Source: Nocardia goodfellowii
Lineage (GTDB): Bacteria; Actinomycetota; Actinomycetes; Mycobacteriales; Mycobacteriaceae
Reading direction: 5' to 3'
Length of the DNA: 64,000 nucleotides
NCBI RefSeq assembly: GCF_017875645.1
Contig: NZ_JAGGMR010000001.1
Location: 3,782,001-3,846,000 of the forward strand
The notes under the pieces are model-generated. The model did not search any database, was not told where the DNA came from, and saw nothing but the letters and a program-made list of their open reading frames with translations. This document shows positions 44,291-53,580 of the stretch, piece by piece (the first letter of the stretch is position 1; every line of letters starts with the position of its first letter). The translations under genes were made by a program, and so were the position numbers.

Positions 44291-44860
44291 GTGCGGGTGA
44301 TGGGCGTCGACCCCGGGCTCACCCGGTGCGGCATCAGCATGGTCGAGGGCGGGTTGGGCCGCAAGGTCACCGCGCTCGCCGTGGACGTGGTGCGGACGCC
44401 TCCCGAGTTGGACCTCGCGCAGCGGCTGATGCTGGTGGCCGACGCGGCCGAATCCTGGATGGACACCCACCGGCCCGAGGCGGTCGCGATCGAGCGGGTG
44501 TTCGCGCAGCACAATGTGCGTACCGCCATGGGCACGGCGCAGGCCGGCGGGGTGATCGCGCTCGCGGCGGCGCGGCGCGGCATACCGGTGCATTTCCACA
44601 CACCCAGCGAGGTCAAGGCGGCGGTGACGGGCAGCGGCACCGCCGGCAAGGCGCAGGTGACCACGATGGTGACGCGGATCCTCGGCTTGACGGTGGCGCC
44701 GAAACCGGCGGACGCGGCCGATGCGCTGGCTCTGGCCATCTGTCATTGTTGGCGGGCGCCGTTGCTGGAACGCATGGCCAAAGCCGAAGCGCAGGCGGCC
44801 GAGGTGCGCCGGCGCTACACCGAAAAGCTCGCTGAACAACGGAAGGCGGTACGCGGGTGA
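44291..44860 (+). CDS. ruvC: Holliday junction resolvase RuvC
   Basis: 189 residues, RNase H-like endonuclease that cuts Holliday junctions. [14 protein letters not shown] gives the first catalytic Asp, [10 protein letters not shown] the Glu, and [15 protein letters not shown] the C-terminal Asp pair. GTG 44291 follows GAGAGGGG. The first gene of ruvC-ruvA-ruvB; its stop overlaps the ruvA start (GTGA). Confidence 0.96.
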   Translation: MRVMGVDPGLTRCGISMVEGGLGRKVTALAVDVVRTPPELDLAQRLMLVADAAESWMDTHRPEAVAIERVFAQHNVRTAMGTAQAGGVIALAAARRGIPVHFHTPSEVKAAVTGSGTAGKAQVTTMVTRILGLTVAPKPADAADALALAICHCWRAPLLERMAKAEAQAAEVRRRYTEKLAEQRKAVRG

Positions 44861-45462
44861 TCGCGTCGGTACGCGGTGAGGTGCTCGAAATCGCGCTCGA
44901 TCACACGGTGATCGAGGCCGGTGGTATCGGGTACCGGCTGAACGCCACCCCGTCGACATTGGCCATGCTCACCCGCGGCGAGGAGATCCGGCTCTACACC
45001 GCGATGATCGTGCGCGAGGATTCCCAGACCTTGTTCGGGTTCGCCGACACCGAATCGCGCGACCTGTTCGGTCTGCTGCAAACCGTGTCCGGTGTCGGCC
45101 CCCGCCTGGCGATGGCGGTGCTCGCGGTGCTGGAGCCCGAAGCCCTGCGCAAGGCACTCGCGGAAAGCAACGTGGCGGCGCTGACCAGGGTGCCGGGCAT
45201 CGGCAAGCGCGGCGCCGAGCGCATGGTCGTCGAACTGCGCGACAAGGTGAATCTCATTCCCGTGCAGGCGGGCCCGCCGGGCAGTGCCCCCGCGGTCGCG
45301 GTGACGCCGGTGCGTGATCAGGTGGTGGAGGCGCTGACGGGTCTGAGCTTCCCGCTCAAACAGGCCGAGCAGGCGGTGGATTCGGTGCTGGCCGAGCAGC
45401 CCGCCGCCGACACCGCTGCCGCCTTGCGCGCCGCACTGAGCCTGCTCGGCAAGAACCGATAG
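44857..45462 (+). CDS. ruvA: Holliday junction DNA helicase subunit RuvA
   Basis: 201 residues. N-terminal OB domain ([20 protein letters not shown]), two helix-hairpin-helix motifs ([34 protein letters not shown]), and a C-terminal domain III ([19 protein letters not shown]) that contacts RuvB. It holds the junction square-planar and loads RuvB. GTG 44857 overlaps the ruvC stop. Confidence 0.96.
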   Translation: MIASVRGEVLEIALDHTVIEAGGIGYRLNATPSTLAMLTRGEEIRLYTAMIVREDSQTLFGFADTESRDLFGLLQTVSGVGPRLAMAVLAVLEPEALRKALAESNVAALTRVPGIGKRGAERMVVELRDKVNLIPVQAGPPGSAPAVAVTPVRDQVVEALTGLSFPLKQAEQAVDSVLAEQPAADTAAALRAALSLLGKNR

Positions 45463-45468
45463 GCCGCC

Positions 45469-46578
45469 ATGGATTACGAAGAGACTGTGCCCGACGAACC
45501 CGCGTCCGACGCGGAATCTCAGGTCAGCGCAAGCTATTTGAAGTCCGACGGGGACATCGAGGCCAGTCTGCGCCCGAAATCCCTGGACGATTTCATCGGC
45601 CAGCCGCGCGTGCGCGAACAGCTGGCGCTGGTGCTGCGGGGTGCCAAGCAGCGTGGCGGTACCCCTGATCACGTGCTGCTGTCCGGCCCGCCCGGGCTCG
45701 GCAAGACCTCCATGGCCATGATCATCGCGGGCGAACTCGGCACGGCACTGCGCATCACCTCCGGCCCCGCGCTGGAACGCGCGGGAGATCTCGCGGCCAT
45801 GCTCAGCAATTTGGTCGACGGCGACGTGCTGTTCATCGACGAAATCCACCGCATCGCCCGGCCCGCCGAGGAGATGCTCTACCTGGCCATGGAGGATTTC
45901 CGCGTCGACGTGGTGGTCGGCAAAGGTCCCGGCGCCACCTCGATCCCGCTGGACATCGCCCCCTTCACCCTGGTCGGCGCGACAACTCGCTCCGGCGCGC
46001 TGACCGGTCCGCTGCGGGACCGGTTCGGGTTCACCGGCCACATGGATTTCTACGAACCCGACGAGCTGCTGCGCATTCTGCTGCGGTCGGCCCAGATCCT
46101 CGGTGTCGAAGTGGAACGCGACGCCGCCGCGGAGATCGCTGGTCGCTCCCGTGGCACGCCGCGTATCGCGAACCGCCTGCTGCGTCGCGTCCGCGACTAC
46201 GCCGAGGTCCGCGCCGACGGGCACATCACCCGCCCGATCGCGCAAGCGGCTCTCGAGGTCTACGACGTCGACGCACTGGGCTTGGACCGTTTGGACCGGG
46301 CTGTCTTGTCCGCGCTGGTCCGCGGTTTCAACGGCGGCCCCGTCGGCGTCTCCACCCTCGCGGTCGCGGTGGGCGAGGAAGCGGCCACCGTCGAGGAAGT
46401 GTGTGAGCCGTTCCTGGTCCGCGCCGGGATGGTGGCGCGCACTCCGCGCGGTCGTGTCGCCACCGCCGCGGCCTGGGAACATCTCGGTCTGCTGCCACCC
46501 GCCGATCTCGCTTTCGGTTCCATCGACGTCCGTGCCCGCGAACCCCAGCCGACGCTGGATCTTTTCGACCGCCCCTAG
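45469..46578 (+). CDS. ruvB: Holliday junction helicase motor RuvB
   Basis: 369 residues, AAA+ ATPase. [20 protein letters not shown], Walker [14 protein letters not shown], Walker [12 protein letters not shown], sensor [20 protein letters not shown] and the winged-helix C-terminus with [15 protein letters not shown]. Drives branch migration with RuvA. The 30-residue acidic N-terminal extension is usual in actinobacteria. ATG 45469 lies six bases after ruvA. Confidence 0.97.
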   Translation: MDYEETVPDEPASDAESQVSASYLKSDGDIEASLRPKSLDDFIGQPRVREQLALVLRGAKQRGGTPDHVLLSGPPGLGKTSMAMIIAGELGTALRITSGPALERAGDLAAMLSNLVDGDVLFIDEIHRIARPAEEMLYLAMEDFRVDVVVGKGPGATSIPLDIAPFTLVGATTRSGALTGPLRDRFGFTGHMDFYEPDELLRILLRSAQILGVEVERDAAAEIAGRSRGTPRIANRLLRRVRDYAEVRADGHITRPIAQAALEVYDVDALGLDRLDRAVLSALVRGFNGGPVGVSTLAVAVGEEAATVEEVCEPFLVRAGMVARTPRGRVATAAAWEHLGLLPPADLAFGSIDVRAREPQPTLDLFDRP

Positions 46579-46635
46579 CAGACGGCGGCTTCCCCGGACG
46601 GGCGCGCCGCCGATCTCCCCGCTACAGTCGGTCGC

Positions 46636-47151
46636 ATGACCGTGGTGCAGTCTGTTGTCGATCGTTTGCCGGAGCCCTATCGCTCCAAGGCGATTCAGCA
46701 CCGCGAGCTGATGAAATTCGCGGTGGTCGGCGCGGTCACCTGGTTCATCGACACCGGTGTCGTGTACGCCGCGAAGCTGACGGTGCTCGGTGAGAAGCCG
46801 CTGACCGCGCGGCTGCTGGGTGTGCTGATCGCGATCATCGCGTCCTACATCCTGAACCGCGAGTGGTCGTTCCGCACCCGGGGCGGCCGCCAGCGTCACC
46901 ATGAGGCGGCCCTGTTCTTCGCCGTCAGCGCGCTGGGCATCGCCGTCACGCTGGTGCCCCAGGCGATCTCGCTCTATGTCCTGAATCTGCGGGTACCGCA
47001 TGTCGGCCCGCTCACCCAGGCGGTGGCCAACTTCGTCACCGGCCAGATCCTCGGCGTCCTGCTCGCGATGGGCTTCCGCTTCTGGGCGTTCCGCCGCTTC
47101 GTCTTCCCGGATGACCTGCGCGAAGCCGAACTCCACACCATTCAGGGCTGA
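46636..47151 (+). CDS. GtrA-family membrane protein
   Basis: 171 residues, four TM helices. LMKFAVVGAVTWFIDTGVVY, IAIIASYILNREWSFRTRGG and the C-terminal GFRFWAFRRFVFP are GtrA hallmarks. Members help move lipid-linked sugars across the membrane in wall polysaccharide synthesis. TACAGT (46623-46628) ends seven bases before ATG 46636, so the transcript is probably leaderless and separate from ruvB. Confidence 0.92.
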   Translation: MTVVQSVVDRLPEPYRSKAIQHRELMKFAVVGAVTWFIDTGVVYAAKLTVLGEKPLTARLLGVLIAIIASYILNREWSFRTRGGRQRHHEAALFFAVSALGIAVTLVPQAISLYVLNLRVPHVGPLTQAVANFVTGQILGVLLAMGFRFWAFRRFVFPDDLREAELHTIQG

Positions 47152-47153
47152 AA

Positions 47154-47777
47154 TCAGTGGTGCGGGCTCTTTTCGAGCGCCGTGACGACCAGATCCATGA
47201 AAGCGTCGACTTCGTCGCGCGCGTAACCCCGGGTCCCGAGCCGCGCTTCGGTGAAATGCACCCCGCGCACATCCGCGATGGTGAGGCTGCCCGGACCGCC
47301 GTGCGCCAGCGTGGCGGCGACTAAATCCATGAAGGCGTCGACTTCCTCCTCGTGATATCCGCGCCGCCCGACCGGCGCGGAGGTGAACCGCATCCGGTGT
47401 ACGTCGTCGGGGGTCAGCAGGGCGGCGGGCTCGGAACCGTTGGCGCCCGCGGGCACCGGGCGCGACCCGCGCTGCCGGATCTCCAACTCGATCCGTACCC
47501 GGTCGAGGAACTCGTCGACCTGCTCGGCCTGATATCCGCGGCCGCCGAAGCGCGGCGCGTCGAAGTGCACGTGCCGGACATCGTCGGCGGTGAGTACGCC
47601 GGTGCCGGCCAACGTCGAGGCGACCAGTTCCATGAACGCGTCGACTTCGTCCGCGTGGTAGCCGCGATGCCCGACCGGTGGCATGGCGAAATGGATCCGG
47701 CTCACGTCCTCGGGGGTCATCACCCGGATTATTGTGGCAGGGTCGAACAGGTGCTGCTCAGTCTTTGCTGAACGCAT
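47154..47777 (-). CDS. protein with four DivIVA-type repeats
   Basis: Up to 207 residues made almost wholly of four copies of the N-terminal DivIVA/Wag31 motif: LTxDDVxxxxF...GxRGYxxxEVDxFMDLV. The copies begin near residues 20, 61, 118 and 164 ([36 protein letters not shown]). In Wag31 this motif binds curved membrane at the poles; here the long coiled coil is missing. ATG 47777 is eleven bases after the TetR stop; ATG 47720 (MTPEDVSRI) is an equally good start. Polar or septal localisation is inferred. Confidence 0.85.
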   Translation of the reverse strand: MRSAKTEQHLFDPATIIRVMTPEDVSRIHFAMPPVGHRGYHADEVDAFMELVASTLAGTGVLTADDVRHVHFDAPRFGGRGYQAEQVDEFLDRVRIELEIRQRGSRPVPAGANGSEPAALLTPDDVHRMRFTSAPVGRRGYHEEEVDAFMDLVAATLAHGGPGSLTIADVRGVHFTEARLGTRGYARDEVDAFMDLVVTALEKSPHH

Positions 47778-47787
47778 CCGAGCGGTC

Positions 47788-48438
47788 TCATTCCTTGCGT
47801 ACGCCGTCGACGAGTAGACGGCGGATCGCCTCGGTCAGCGCGGCGATGGCGGCTTCGTCGGGATCGCGCAGCCCGTGCACGATGCCGGCGAGCAGCATGC
47901 CGGTCACGGCCTTGGCGGTATTCAGGGTGTCGAGATCCGCACGCAGATAACCCAATTCGACACCGTGCTCGAGGTATCCCGCGGTCAGCGCGTCGGCGGT
48001 GTCGAGCAGTCCGTAGAGCCGGGCGGTGAGTTCGTCGTCGATTCCGGTGGCGTGGAACAGCAGCAACTGCGCGATCCGGCGGTCCTGGATCAGGATCCGG
48101 GTGAGGGCGGTACCGATCCGATCGAGCTGCGCCCGGTACTCGTCGAGGCTGGTGGCCGCGTCGGGTGCGTTCTCGGTACCCAGCGTTTCCACGATGCGCC
48201 CGGCCAGATCGTCGATGACGTGGTCGATGATGTCGCGCTTATTGCTGAAGTACCGGTAGAACGTGCCGTGCCCGATGCCGAGCTGGCCCGCGATATCGGC
48301 GATGCCGGTGGCGTGATAGCCCTTCTCGGCGAAGCAGACGAACGCGGTATCGATGATGCTCTGGCGCAGTTCGGCTTTGCGGCGCGCTACGGCGCCGCCG
48401 GCCACCGCTCGGGGGGCTCGGGTCGGTGGCTGGGTCAC
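47788..48438 (-). CDS. TetR-family regulator
   Basis: 216 residues. Helix-turn-helix: [55 protein letters not shown]. The C-terminal ligand domain ends in [15 protein letters not shown] 48438 is selected: TATCAT (48451-48446) ends seven bases before it, predicting a leaderless message; the longer frame to 48516 would cross the operator. It probably represses the divergent monooxygenase gene. Confidence 0.9.
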   Translation of the reverse strand: MTQPPTRAPRAVAGGAVARRKAELRQSIIDTAFVCFAEKGYHATGIADIAGQLGIGHGTFYRYFSNKRDIIDHVIDDLAGRIVETLGTENAPDAATSLDEYRAQLDRIGTALTRILIQDRRIAQLLLFHATGIDDELTARLYGLLDTADALTAGYLEHGVELGYLRADLDTLNTAKAVTGMLLAGIVHGLRDPDEAAIAALTEAIRRLLVDGVRKE

Positions 48439-48464
48439 GGGTGCGATGATACAGTCGTCACAAA

Positions 48465-48484
48465 CGGAATGATGTGTCATTCCG
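48465..48484. promoter_or_regulatory. TetR operator between TetR and BVMO genes
   Basis: CGGAATGA (48465-48472) and its perfect complement TCATTCCG (48477-48484) with a 4-base spacer, lying 14 bases upstream of the TetR -10 and 49 bases before the monooxygenase start. Confidence 0.7.
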
Positions 48485-48532
48485 CTTGGCGTCTCATTCG
48501 AAGACGCTTGGTTCACAATCTGGAGGTTCGAC

Positions 48533-50038
48533 GTGGCGCCTCAATTCGATGCCATCGTGGTCGGTGCGGGATTCGGCGGAATGGGTGCGGGCATCGAGCT
48601 CGACCGGCTCGGCCTGAGCAATTACGTGATCCTGGAGCGGGAAGCCGATCTCGGCGGCACCTGGCACGTCAACCACTACCCGGGTCTGGCCGTCGATATC
48701 GCCTCGGTCACCTACTCCTATTCTTTCGAGCCCAACCCGTACTGGACGCGCCTGTTCGCCCCGGGCAAGGAGCTCAAGCGCTACGCCGAACACGTCGCCG
48801 GTAGATACGGCCTGCGCCGCCGGATGCGGTTCTCCACCGTGGTGGACGGCGCACGCTGGGACGAGGAGCGGCAGCAGTGGACGGTCTCGATCGAGGGTGG
48901 TGAAACCCTCACCGGCCGTTACCTGCTCACGGCGACGGGCTTCCTCTCCCAGCCCTACACCCCGCCGTTCCCCGGCATCGACACCTTCGGCGGCAAGATC
49001 ATCCACACCACCGCGTGGGAGGACGATTTCGACCTCACCGGCCGCAAGGCCGCGATCATCGGCACCGGCGCCACCGCGGTGCAGCTGGTGCCGGAGGCGG
49101 CGAAGAAGGTCGCCGAGCTGACCGTCTTCCAGCGCACCCCGATCTGGGTGGTGCCCAAGGTCGACACCGCGATCCCGGCCCCGGTACAGCGGCTCTTCGC
49201 CGAGGTCCCGGCCACGCAGAAGGCCGCGCGTGTGGTCAACACCGCCATGCTCGAAGCGCTGATGGTGGTCGGTGTGCTGCACTACAAGCAGGCCAAGCCA
49301 CTGAACAAGGCCGCCGCGCTGCTCGCCAAGGCGCACCTGTTCGCCCAGGTCCGGGACAAGCGGACGCGCGAGCGACTGACCCCGAAGTACGACTTCGGTT
49401 GTAAGCGCCCCACCTTCTCCAACCACTACTTCAAGGTCTTCAACCAGCCGCACGTGCACCTGGAGACCAACTCGATCGAGCGCATCGAAGTCGACGGCAT
49501 CGTCACCGCCGACGGCCGCAAGACCGAGATCGACACGTTGATCCTGGCCACCGGGTTCGATCTGTGGGACGTGAACTTCCCGGCCATCGAGATCATCGGC
49601 CGCGACGGCGTGAATCTCGGAAAGTGGTGGCGCGACAACCGCTTCCAGGCCTACGAGGGCATCACGGTGCCGAAGTTCCCGAACTTCCTGAGCTTGAACA
49701 GCCCCTACTCCTACAGCGGCCTGTCCTACTTCACCACCATCGAGGGGCAGATGAAACACATGGCCCGCCTCTTCGGGGAGATGTTCCGGCGCGGCGAGCA
49801 CACCTTCGAGGTGACCCAGCAGGCGAATGAGCGGTTCCTGGATCAGGTCACGGACAAACTCGGCGATTCGGTGTTCTACGGCGGCGACTGCGCGGGCGCG
49901 CGCAGCTACTACTTCAACCAGCACGGCGAAGCCGCGCTGCTGCGCCCGAACAGCACCGTCAGCACGCACAAGCAGGCGGTGAGTTTCCCGCTCGACGATT
50001 ATTCGTTCGGTGCGGCGGGTGTAAAGGCCTCTGCCTGA
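48533..50038 (+). CDS. Baeyer-Villiger-type flavin monooxygenase
   Basis: 501 residues. FAD motif VVGAGFGGMGAGIELDRLG in parts, the GTWHVNHYPGLAVD block, the BVMO fingerprint FGGKIIHTTAW, the NADPH motif IIGTGATAVQLVPEAA and ATGFD near the C-terminus. It inserts one oxygen atom into ketones or oxidises heteroatoms; substrate unknown. Relatives include EtaA-type enzymes. GTG 48533 follows TGGAGGT. Control by the divergent TetR is likely. Confidence 0.92.
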   Translation: MAPQFDAIVVGAGFGGMGAGIELDRLGLSNYVILEREADLGGTWHVNHYPGLAVDIASVTYSYSFEPNPYWTRLFAPGKELKRYAEHVAGRYGLRRRMRFSTVVDGARWDEERQQWTVSIEGGETLTGRYLLTATGFLSQPYTPPFPGIDTFGGKIIHTTAWEDDFDLTGRKAAIIGTGATAVQLVPEAAKKVAELTVFQRTPIWVVPKVDTAIPAPVQRLFAEVPATQKAARVVNTAMLEALMVVGVLHYKQAKPLNKAAALLAKAHLFAQVRDKRTRERLTPKYDFGCKRPTFSNHYFKVFNQPHVHLETNSIERIEVDGIVTADGRKTEIDTLILATGFDLWDVNFPAIEIIGRDGVNLGKWWRDNRFQAYEGITVPKFPNFLSLNSPYSYSGLSYFTTIEGQMKHMARLFGEMFRRGEHTFEVTQQANERFLDQVTDKLGDSVFYGGDCAGARSYYFNQHGEAALLRPNSTVSTHKQAVSFPLDDYSFGAAGVKASA

Positions 50039-50147
50039 GCGGGTCCCCGCGCATATCAGGTGTGCCGGTGTGGCGGCGGATACAGGAACTGGCAGACTAT
50101 GGGCGTACCTGTCCATTCATCCACAAGACTAGGGACTGACTTCGACG

Positions 50148-50513
50148 ATGGAATTCCTGTTTCCGCTCCTGCTGGCAGGCATGCTCGTGTTCATGTACAT
50201 GGGCATTCGCCGCCAGAAGAAGGAGGCCGAGAAGGTCGCCGACATGCAGAGCAGCCTGAAGGTCGGTGACTCTGTCGTCACCACGTCGGGCCTCTACGGC
50301 ACCGTGGTCGACGTCGACGACGCCACCGTCGATCTGGAGATCGCCGAGGACGTCGTCACCACCTGGCTGCGTCAGGCGATCCGCGAGCTCCGCACCGATG
50401 ATGTGTCGAGCACCGGCGAGACCGTCGCCGACGAGGCTGTTACCGATGATGCCGAACCGGTCGTCGTCGAAGAGTCCCCCGCGCAGACCGAAACCCGGCT
50501 GACCAAGGACTGA
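50148..50513 (+). CDS. yajC: Sec translocon accessory subunit YajC
   Basis: 121 residues: one N-terminal TM (FLFPLLLAGMLVFMYMGI), then RRQKKEAEKVADMQSSLKVG, DSVVTTSGLYGTVVDVDDAT (in parts) and an acidic tail rich in Glu, Asp and Thr. Associates with SecD and SecF. Gene order yajC-secD-secF is conserved. Confidence 0.95.
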   Translation: MEFLFPLLLAGMLVFMYMGIRRQKKEAEKVADMQSSLKVGDSVVTTSGLYGTVVDVDDATVDLEIAEDVVTTWLRQAIRELRTDDVSSTGETVADEAVTDDAEPVVVEESPAQTETRLTKD

Positions 50514-50607
50514 CCTTTCGCCGCACCGCCCGCGAGTCGTAGTGTCGCGGGCGCGTGCGCGCTTGTGTTTTGGATCCAACTCGACTTCCGCCTAGGAGAT
50601 ACCTGCT

Positions 50608-52341
50608 GTGCCACCTTCTCAGGGATCGGCGCAACATCCGCTCCGGCTGCTCGGCGTCTACGCCGCGCTGCTGGCCGTGATCTATGCGCTGGTGTTCTTC
50701 ACCGGGGACAAAACCCCGACGCCCAAACTCGGCATCGACCTGCAGGGTGGTACCCGGGTCACGCTGACCGCACGCACTCCCGACGGCAGCAAGCCGAGCC
50801 AGGACAGCCTGAAGAAGGCCCAGGAGATCATCGAGAACCGTGTCAACGGTCTCGGTGTCGGTGGCTCCGAAGTCGTCGTCGACGGCGACAACATCGTCAT
50901 CACCGTCCCCGGTGACGACGGGCAGCAGGCGCGGGCGCTGGCCACCACGGCCAAGCTCTACATTCGTCCGGTGCTGGCGGCCGTCCCGGTCGGCCCCGAC
51001 GGCAAGGTGCCCACCCAGGGCGCGACCCAGCCCACCCCGGCCCCGCCCGCCGAGACCGCGCCGCCGGCCGAGGTTCCCCCCGCGGAGGTCCCGCCCGCGG
51101 AGGTCCCGCCCGCCGAGGTTCCGGTCCCGCAGCCCCGCGTGTTCCCGGCGCAGGCGCCGACGCCGCCCGCCGACCCGGGCGCTCTCACGCCGCAGGAGAT
51201 CGCGCAGAAGGAGATCGCCGAAGCGAAGGCGACTCGGCAGAGCGCCGATCCCGCGGTGCAACAGGCGGCCGTGCTGGCGATGGACTGCTCCAAGCCGGAC
51301 CCGCTGGCCGGTAACGACGATCCGGCGCTGCCGTTGATCACCTGCGCGGTTCCCGGCTCGCCGAACCCCGAGGTGTACCTGCTCGGTCCGAGCAAGATTG
51401 ACGGCCAGGAGATCAAGGACGCCACCGCGGGCCTCAACTCCCAGCAGGCCCGGCACGAGGTGAACCTGGAATTCAAGTCCGGCGGTAGTGACGCCTGGGC
51501 CGCCATCACCGGTGACGCGATCAAGCAGCAGTCGCCGCAGAACCGGGTCGCGTTCGTGCTCGACTCGCGCGTGGTGTCCGCCCCGGTCGTGCAGCAGGGC
51601 CCGCAGCTGGGTGGCCGCACCACCATCTCCGGCAACTTCAACGCCGCCAGCTCCAAGGAACTGGCCAACACCCTGAAGTACGGTTCGCTGCCGCTGTCGT
51701 TCCAGACCTCCGAGGCCGAAACCGTCTCCGCGACGCTGGGCCTGTCCTCGCTGCGGGCCGGTCTGCTGGCCGGCGCGATCGGTCTCGCGGTCGTGCTGCT
51801 GTACTGCCTGGCGTACTACCGGATGCTCGGATTCCTCACCGCCCTTTCGCTTTTCGCCTCGGGGCTCGCGGTCTACGGCATCATGGTGCTGCTCGGCCGC
51901 TGGATCAACTTCACGCTGGACCTGGCCGGCATCGCCGGTCTGATCATCGGTATCGGTATGACCGCCGACTCCTTCGTGGTGTTCTTCGAACGCATCAAGG
52001 ACGAGATGCGGGAGGGCCGCAGTTTCCGGTCCGCCGTCCCGCGCGGCTGGGCCCGCGCCCGGCGCACCATCCTGTCCGGTAACGCGGTCAGCCTGATCGC
52101 GTCCGCGGTGCTCTACATCCTCGCGGTCGGTCAGGTGAAGGGCTTCGCGTTCACCCTCGGACTCACCACGGTCCTCGATGTCATCGTGGTGTTCCTGGTG
52201 ACGATGCCGCTGGTCATGCTGGCTTCGCGCACCCAGTTCTGGGCGAAGCCCGGGGTGAACGGCCTGGGCGCGATCCAAGAGGTGGCGCGCGAACGCCGGG
52301 CCTCCGGCGCCGCACTCTCCGAAGGTGTGAGGACTCGATGA
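50608..52341 (+). CDS. secD: protein translocase subunit SecD
   Basis: 577 residues, RND-like export subunit. TM1 ([20 protein letters not shown]), periplasmic P1 domain with [16 protein letters not shown], then a C-terminal five-TM block with [29 protein letters not shown] in parts. An insertion of about 60 residues (135-195) is rich in Pro and carries four tandem PPAEV units, absent from most SecD proteins. GTG 50608 follows CTAGGAGA. secF overlaps its stop. Confidence 0.96.
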   Translation: MPPSQGSAQHPLRLLGVYAALLAVIYALVFFTGDKTPTPKLGIDLQGGTRVTLTARTPDGSKPSQDSLKKAQEIIENRVNGLGVGGSEVVVDGDNIVITVPGDDGQQARALATTAKLYIRPVLAAVPVGPDGKVPTQGATQPTPAPPAETAPPAEVPPAEVPPAEVPPAEVPVPQPRVFPAQAPTPPADPGALTPQEIAQKEIAEAKATRQSADPAVQQAAVLAMDCSKPDPLAGNDDPALPLITCAVPGSPNPEVYLLGPSKIDGQEIKDATAGLNSQQARHEVNLEFKSGGSDAWAAITGDAIKQQSPQNRVAFVLDSRVVSAPVVQQGPQLGGRTTISGNFNAASSKELANTLKYGSLPLSFQTSEAETVSATLGLSSLRAGLLAGAIGLAVVLLYCLAYYRMLGFLTALSLFASGLAVYGIMVLLGRWINFTLDLAGIAGLIIGIGMTADSFVVFFERIKDEMREGRSFRSAVPRGWARARRTILSGNAVSLIASAVLYILAVGQVKGFAFTLGLTTVLDVIVVFLVTMPLVMLASRTQFWAKPGVNGLGAIQEVARERRASGAALSEGVRTR

Positions 52342-53558
52342 GCAACCAGACCAGCCCGTCGCTGCGCAAGCGGGACGCCGAGGACGCCGTGGACTACGAC
52401 GCCAACTTCGATACGAAGTCCCAGCACGGCTTCTTCAGCCGGCTCTACACCGGCACCGGCGCGATCGACGTGATCGGCCGCCGCCGGATGTGGTACCTCA
52501 TCACCGCCGTCATCCTGCTGATCTCGTTGGGCAGCATCCTGTTCCGCGGTTTCAACTTCGGCATCGACTTCGAGGGCGGCACCCGGATCCAGTTCCCGGG
52601 TTCGGCCGAACAGAGTCAGGTCGAGGACGTCTACCGCGCCGCCATCGGCACCGACCCGGAGTCGGTGCAGAAGGTCGGCGCCGGCGCGACCAGCAATATG
52701 CTGATCCGCTCCGAGGCCCTCGATCAAGGCCAGGTCGAGAAGCTGCAGGCGGCGCTGTACTCCGAGTTCCAGCCCAAGGATTCCAGCGGTAAGCCGAGTC
52801 TGGCGGCGATCAGCGTCTCGGATGTGAGCGAGACCTGGGGCGGCCAGATCACCAAGAAGGCGCTGATCGCGCTCGCGGTGTTCCTGGCGATCGTCGCGGT
52901 CTACATCACGATCCGCTTCGAGCGGGACATGGCGATCGCGGCGCTGGCGGCGATGGTCTTCGACGTCGCCGTCACCGCGGGCATCTATTCGCTGGTCGGT
53001 CTGGAGGTGTCGCCCGCGACCGTGATCGGCATCCTCACCATCCTCGGCTTCTCGCTGTACGACTCGGTGATCGTGTTCGACAAGGTGGAGGAGAACACCC
53101 GCGGCGTGCTGCACGTGAACCGGCGCACCTACGGTGAGCAGGCCAACCTGGCGGTCAACCAGACCCTGATGCGCTCGATCAACACCGCGCTCATCGGCAT
53201 CCTGCCGATCGTCGGACTGCTGGTGATCGCGGTGTGGCTGCTCGGCGTGGGCACGCTGAAGGATCTCGCGCTGGTGCAGCTGGTGGGTCTGCTGGTGGGC
53301 ACCTACTCCTCAATCTTCTTCGCCACGCCGCTGCTCGTATCGCTCAAGGAGCGCTTCGGTCCGGTGGCCGCGCACACCAAGAAGGTGCTGGCCAAGCGGT
53401 CGGGCGTCGCGAGTGCCCGAGCCCTGGCCGCCGCCGAGCAGCGGGCCGTTGCCGCCACCGGGCGGCCGTCGACGGATGCCCCGGTGCGCCGCTACGCCGG
53501 ACAGCCTCCGGAGCCCGGTGCGCGCCCGAGCGGGAAACGGCACAAGCGAAGGAACTAG
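52338..53558 (+). CDS. secF: protein translocase subunit SecF
   Basis: 406 residues. TM1, [15 protein letters not shown], and a five-TM C-terminal block with [20 protein letters not shown] and the conserved [15 protein letters not shown]. It uses the proton motive force with SecD to pull secreted proteins outward. A basic tail (360-406) ends in KRHKRRN. ATG 52338 overlaps the secD stop. Confidence 0.96.
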   Translation: MSNQTSPSLRKRDAEDAVDYDANFDTKSQHGFFSRLYTGTGAIDVIGRRRMWYLITAVILLISLGSILFRGFNFGIDFEGGTRIQFPGSAEQSQVEDVYRAAIGTDPESVQKVGAGATSNMLIRSEALDQGQVEKLQAALYSEFQPKDSSGKPSLAAISVSDVSETWGGQITKKALIALAVFLAIVAVYITIRFERDMAIAALAAMVFDVAVTAGIYSLVGLEVSPATVIGILTILGFSLYDSVIVFDKVEENTRGVLHVNRRTYGEQANLAVNQTLMRSINTALIGILPIVGLLVIAVWLLGVGTLKDLALVQLVGLLVGTYSSIFFATPLLVSLKERFGPVAAHTKKVLAKRSGVASARALAAAEQRAVAATGRPSTDAPVRRYAGQPPEPGARPSGKRHKRRN

Positions 53559-53580
53559 TACCCCAGGGGGTTTCGTTCAT

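Noticed and set aside
53558..53574. TACCCCAGGGGGT as a third CsoR-type box before the lipoprotein gene
   Set aside because: The outer TAT arms are missing and it sits in a 22-bp gap inside the sec operon, so it is more likely part of the ribosome-binding region.
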